A model generated the notes under the pieces. That model was not told the DNA's origin. It was given only the letters and a program-made list of their open reading frames with translations, and ran no database searches. Source: Actinomycetota bacterium (lineage in GTDB: Bacteria > Actinomycetota > Thermoleophilia > Gaiellales > F1-60-MAGs149). From it: a DNA stretch of 64,000 nucleotides. Positions 60,477-64,000 of the stretch are shown in pieces. The stretch lies in the NCBI GenBank assembly GCA_009885805.1, contig VFJZ01000005.1, positions 1 to 64,000 on the forward strand, read 5' to 3'. The position numbers and the translations under genes were made by a program. Each line of letters starts with the position of its first letter. Position 1 is the stretch's first letter.

Positions 60477-63400
60477 ACGGCGACCACCGCGCGCAGGCCC
60501 GACTCGCGCAGCCGCCGCACGTCGTCCGGCAGCACCTGGACGAAGCGCGCCGACAGCAGGCCCCGGTCGCCGAGCAGCCACGCCGCAACGGCGCTGCCGG
60601 TCAGCGCCGCGTGGCGTTCGAGCAGGGCCACGAGGAGGTCGACGTCCGCCAGTTCGATCAACGTGCACGAGTCGGTGTTGAGGCGGGTCGGGCTCGCCTC
60701 GCCGCGGAGCAGGAACGCCGTCCCCCCCGACATCCCGGCCGCGAAGTTGCGGCCGATCGGACCGAGGATGGCGACCGCACCACCGGTCATGTACTCGCAG
60801 CCGTGGTCACCGATCCCCTCGACGACGGCGCGCGCACCGGAGTTGCGCACGCAGAAGCGCTCGCCGGCACGGCCCCGCAGGTATGCCTCGCCGCTGGTCG
60901 CGCCGTACAGGGCGACGTTCCCGCAGACGACGCCGTGCTCGGCCTCGTACCCGACGTCAACCGGCGGCCGCACGACGATCCGCCCACCGCAGAGTCCCTT
61001 GCCGCAGTAGTCGTTGACCGTGCCGACGAGATCCAGCGTCATGCCCCGGACGGCGAACGCGCCGAAACTCTGCCCGCCGGTCCCGGTCAGCCGGAGGACC
61101 AGGGCGTCGTCCGTCAGGTCGGCGCCCGCCAGCTCCCCCGCCAGCAGCGCCCCGACCGAGCGGTCGACGTTGCGGACCTGGTCGACGAGCTCGACCGTCT
61201 CACCCCTCGCGAGAGTGGGCAGAGCGCCGAGCCAACGCCGGTCAGCGGCGAACTCGAGTCCGTGCTCCTGCTCCTCGCTGCGGCGAACCGGGCCGTCGCT
61301 GGGCGGGCGGTAGAGCAGGGGTCGCAGGTCGAGGTGGGTGAGCCACGGCCAGGTGCTCGTGTCGGCCGGACGCATCAGGTCGGTGCGGCCGACGAGGTCA
61401 TCGAACCGGGCGACACCGAGCGTCGCCATCAGTTCGCGCACCTGCTCGGCGACGAACAGCAGGTAGCGAACGGCGTGATCAGGTGTCCCGACGAACCGCC
61501 GTCGCAGCTCGGGATCCTGTGTCGCAACGCCGACCGGACAGGTGTTGAGATGACAGACCCGCATCATCACGCACCCGAGGGCGACCAGCGGCGCGGTCGA
61601 GAACGCGAACTCCTCGGCGCCGAGGAGGGCGCCGATGACGACGTCTCGGCCGGTGCGGAGGCCGCCGTCCACCTGCAGACGCACCCGGCCGCGCAGGCCG
61701 TTCATGACGAGGACCTGCTGCGTCTCGGCGAGGCCGAGCTCCCACGGCAGCCCGGCGTGCTTGAGCGACGACAGGGGCGAGGCGCCCGTGCCGCCGTCGT
61801 GCCCGGCGATCACGATGTGCTCGGCCTTCGCCTTGACGACGCCGGCGGCGATCGTGCCGACGCCGGCCTCGGCGACCAGCTTGACCGAGATCTCCGCGGC
61901 CGGGTTGACCGACTTCAGGTCGTGGATCAGTTGCGCGAGATCCTCGATCGAGTAGATGTCGTGGTGCGGCGGCGGGGAGATCAGGCCGACGCCGGGCGTC
62001 GAGTGACGCAGCCTGGCGATCAGCGCGTCGACCTTGTCGCCGGGCAACTGGCCGCCCTCGCCGGGCTTCGCGCCCTGCGCGACCTTGATCTGCAACTGGT
62101 CGGCGTCGCGCAGGTAGGCGGCGGTGACGCCGAAGCGCCCCGACGCGACCTGCTTGATGGCGGAGCGCCGCAGATCGCCGTTCGCATCGGGGATGGAGCG
62201 GGCGAGATCCTCGCCGCCCTCCCCGGTGTTCGAGCGGCCGCCGAGCCGGTTCATGGCGATCGCGAGCGTCTCGTGCGCCTCGGGTGAGAGCGAACCAAGG
62301 CTCATCGCCCCCGTCGCGAACCGCCGCACGATCTCGCTCGACGGCTCGACGGCGTGCAGGGGCAGCGACTCGGCGGCCGGGCGGAGTTCGAGCAGGCCGC
62401 GCAGCGTCTGCAGCCTCGTCGAGGCATCGAGGGCGTCGGCGAAGGACTGGAACGTCGCGTAGGAGTCGTCACGAACTGCCCGTTGCAGGGTCGCGACGGA
62501 CGCCGGGTTCCAGGCGTGGTGCTCGCCCCGGCGGCGCTGCTGGTACTCGCCGCCGGGGTCGAGTTCCGGGAGCCCGGCGGTGCCGTCGGCCGGGAACGCC
62601 GCGGCGTGGCGCTCGGCGACCTCGTCGTGCAGATCGGCGATCTCGAGGCCGCCGACCCGCGAGACGGTGCCGGTGAAGTAGCGCTCGACGATCCGGCGTC
62701 CGAGGCCGATCGCCTCGAAGATCTGGGCGCCGCGGTAGCTCTGCACGGACGAGATGCCCATCTTCGAGCAGATCTTGAGCAGCGACTTGCAGACCGCCGC
62801 GACGTACCGCTCGCGCGCCTCGCCGAGTGTGAGCGGGCCGAGGTCGCCGGCGGCGTGGATGCCGCGCAGCGACTCCAGCGCCAGGTACGGATTGACGGCG
62901 GCGGCGCCGTAGCCGATCAGCAGCGCGAAGTGCATCGCCTCCCGCGGCTCGCCCGACTCGACGACGAGGCCGCACATCGTGCGCGCGCCCTCCCGCACCA
63001 GATGAGCGTGGACGGCAGCGGTGGCGAGGAGCGGCGAGATCGGCGCCATCGTCTCGGAGACACCGCGGTCGGAGAGGATCAGGATCGCCGTGCCGTCCCA
63101 GACGAGGCGCGAGGCCGTCCGGCACAACGCGTCGAGGGCCTGTTCGAGGCCAGCCGACCCGTCGACGATCGGGTACAGCGTCGACAGCGTCTCCGTCGGG
63201 AACCGCACCCGGTCGAGCGCCCGCAGCTTGCAGAGTTCGCCGTTCTGGAGGATCGGCGTCGGCATCGCGACGCGACGGCAGTGTTCGGGCGTCTCGTCCA
63301 GCAGGTTGCCGATCGCGCCGACGGTCGTGCGGAGGCTCATCACGAGCGCCTCGCGTTGCGGGTCGATCGGCGGGTTCGTGACCTGGGCGAAGTGCTGCTT

Positions 63401-64000
63401 GAAGTACGCCGACAGCAGCTTCGGCCGCTCGCTGAGGGCCGCGAGCGGCGTGTCGTCGCCCATTGAACCGATTGGTTCGGATCCGTCGCGGGCCATCGGC
63501 ACGATCAGCAGGCGGAACTCCTCCTGCGTGTAGCCGAACGCGCGCTGGAGGCGTTCGAGTTCGTCCGCCGCAAGGCCGGCGGCCGGTCGCGGCCGCTGAT
63601 CGTCGAGGAACAGCTTCTCGGCGTCCAGCCACCGACGGTAGGGCTGGCGCCGCGACAGGACGCGCTTCGTCTCGGCATCGCCGATCACGCGGCCGGACTC
63701 GGTGTCGAGCACCAGCATCCGGCCGGGCTCAACGCGGTTCTCTTCGACGATATCCCGCGCCGGTAGGTCGAGCACGCCGGCCTCGGAGGCAATCACGACC
63801 AGACCGTCGCGCGTCCGCGAGTAGCGGCACGGCCGCAGGCCGTTGCGGTCGAGGGTCGCGACGACGCGAATGCCATCGGAGGCGAGGATCGCCGCCGGCC
63901 CGTCCCACGGCTCGACGAGAGACGCGTGGTACTCGTGGAACGCGCGGACGTCGTCGTCGAGATCGAGCGTCGGATCGGTCCAGGCGGGCGGCACCAGCAT
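60473..64000 (-). CDS. gltB: Glutamate synthase large subunit, C-terminal 1175 residues
   Basis: The gene enters from the window edge. The Met at 64000 is internal, since family members continue upstream (MMLVPEAW...), so most of the glutaminase domain is outside. Visible parts are the end of that domain (LDRNGLRPCRY), the central domain, the FMN-binding synthase domain with NRLGGRSNTGEGGE and VAQGAKPGEGGQLPG, the [3Fe-4S] cysteines in GCVMMRVCHLNTCPVGVATQ, and the C-terminal beta-helix (GGRIVVRPP). Confidence 0.95.
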   Translation of the reverse strand: MLVPPAWTDPTLDLDDDVRAFHEYHASLVEPWDGPAAILASDGIRVVATLDRNGLRPCRYSRTRDGLVVIASEAGVLDLPARDIVEENRVEPGRMLVLDTESGRVIGDAETKRVLSRRQPYRRWLDAEKLFLDDQRPRPAAGLAADELERLQRAFGYTQEEFRLLIVPMARDGSEPIGSMGDDTPLAALSERPKLLSAYFKQHFAQVTNPPIDPQREALVMSLRTTVGAIGNLLDETPEHCRRVAMPTPILQNGELCKLRALDRVRFPTETLSTLYPIVDGSAGLEQALDALCRTASRLVWDGTAILILSDRGVSETMAPISPLLATAAVHAHLVREGARTMCGLVVESGEPREAMHFALLIGYGAAAVNPYLALESLRGIHAAGDLGPLTLGEARERYVAAVCKSLLKICSKMGISSVQSYRGAQIFEAIGLGRRIVERYFTGTVSRVGGLEIADLHDEVAERHAAAFPADGTAGLPELDPGGEYQQRRRGEHHAWNPASVATLQRAVRDDSYATFQSFADALDASTRLQTLRGLLELRPAAESLPLHAVEPSSEIVRRFATGAMSLGSLSPEAHETLAIAMNRLGGRSNTGEGGEDLARSIPDANGDLRRSAIKQVASGRFGVTAAYLRDADQLQIKVAQGAKPGEGGQLPGDKVDALIARLRHSTPGVGLISPPPHHDIYSIEDLAQLIHDLKSVNPAAEISVKLVAEAGVGTIAAGVVKAKAEHIVIAGHDGGTGASPLSSLKHAGLPWELGLAETQQVLVMNGLRGRVRLQVDGGLRTGRDVVIGALLGAEEFAFSTAPLVALGCVMMRVCHLNTCPVGVATQDPELRRRFVGTPDHAVRYLLFVAEQVRELMATLGVARFDDLVGRTDLMRPADTSTWPWLTHLDLRPLLYRPPSDGPVRRSEEQEHGLEFAADRRWLGALPTLARGETVELVDQVRNVDRSVGALLAGELAGADLTDDALVLRLTGTGGQSFGAFAVRGMTLDLVGTVNDYCGKGLCGGRIVVRPPVDVGYEAEHGVVCGNVALYGATSGEAYLRGRAGERFCVRNSGARAVVEGIGDHGCEYMTGGAVAILGPIGRNFAAGMSGGTAFLLRGEASPTRLNTDSCTLIELADVDLLVALLERHAALTGSAVAAWLLGDRGLLSARFVQVLPDDVRRLRESGLRAVVAV

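Overview
The window is about 70% GC and densely coding on both strands. Short ATGA/GTGA overlaps are common, lipoproteins carry lipoboxes, and tRNAs lack an encoded CCA. A split glycine dehydrogenase (gcvPA/gcvPB), a PknB-like kinase, a PilZ protein, a selenocysteine tRNA and a form-I-like CO dehydrogenase fit a high-GC Actinomycetota member such as Thermoleophilia. A Chloroflexota relative is not excluded. No rRNA or ribosomal protein is present to settle this.

Layout. 1-3857 (minus): an eight-gene run starting at a good sigma70-type promoter. Five small single-pass membrane proteins are followed by coxM, coxS and a partial coxL. 3895-12000: an AcoX/NAD-kinase-like protein, creatininase, gcvPA-gcvPB, amidase and a membrane glycosyltransferase-like protein. 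11992-13381: a PilZ protein and a frameshifted PepSY gene. 13499-22150: the most unusual block. It holds an MDR dehydrogenase, a divergent 6-pyruvoyl-tetrahydropterin-synthase-like protein, a GT4 glycosyltransferase, a methyltransferase, a flippase-like membrane protein, a RibD-type reductase and GTP cyclohydrolase II. These meet a CDP-alcohol-phosphotransferase/sulfatase fusion, with a second methyltransferase beside it. I infer a GTP-derived, glycosylated, possibly membrane-linked pterin/pyrimidine product. 22179-36501: housekeeping and catabolic genes (two ornithine-cyclodeaminase-like enzymes, hydrolases, Ser/Thr kinase, carbamoylase, PQQ sugar dehydrogenase, ATP-grasp plus C45 acyltransferase, a DUF2064-Nudix fusion, ettA) and tRNA-Glu.

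36570-40720: a small decayed integrative element in the selenocysteine tRNA gene. It is bounded by a perfect 64-bp direct repeat of the tRNA 3' half. It carries an integrase with an internal deletion, an AbiEi/AbiEii pair whose toxin gene is frameshifted, and one membrane protein. A separate RHH antitoxin/toxin pair lies just outside.

41425-64000: catabolic and transport genes (hydroxyacyl-CoA dehydrogenase, two EamA exporters, FAD oxidoreductase, Na+/H+ antiporter, class II aldolase, 6-phosphogluconate dehydrogenase, MFS, hydrolases, M20 peptidase, ureohydrolase), then mutS2, two paralogous lipoproteins, OsmC, gltD and a partial gltB. A palindromic repeat occurs twice (8677 and 50483). Several small secreted-protein genes look frameshifted just after their signal peptides, which is either real decay or consensus error.
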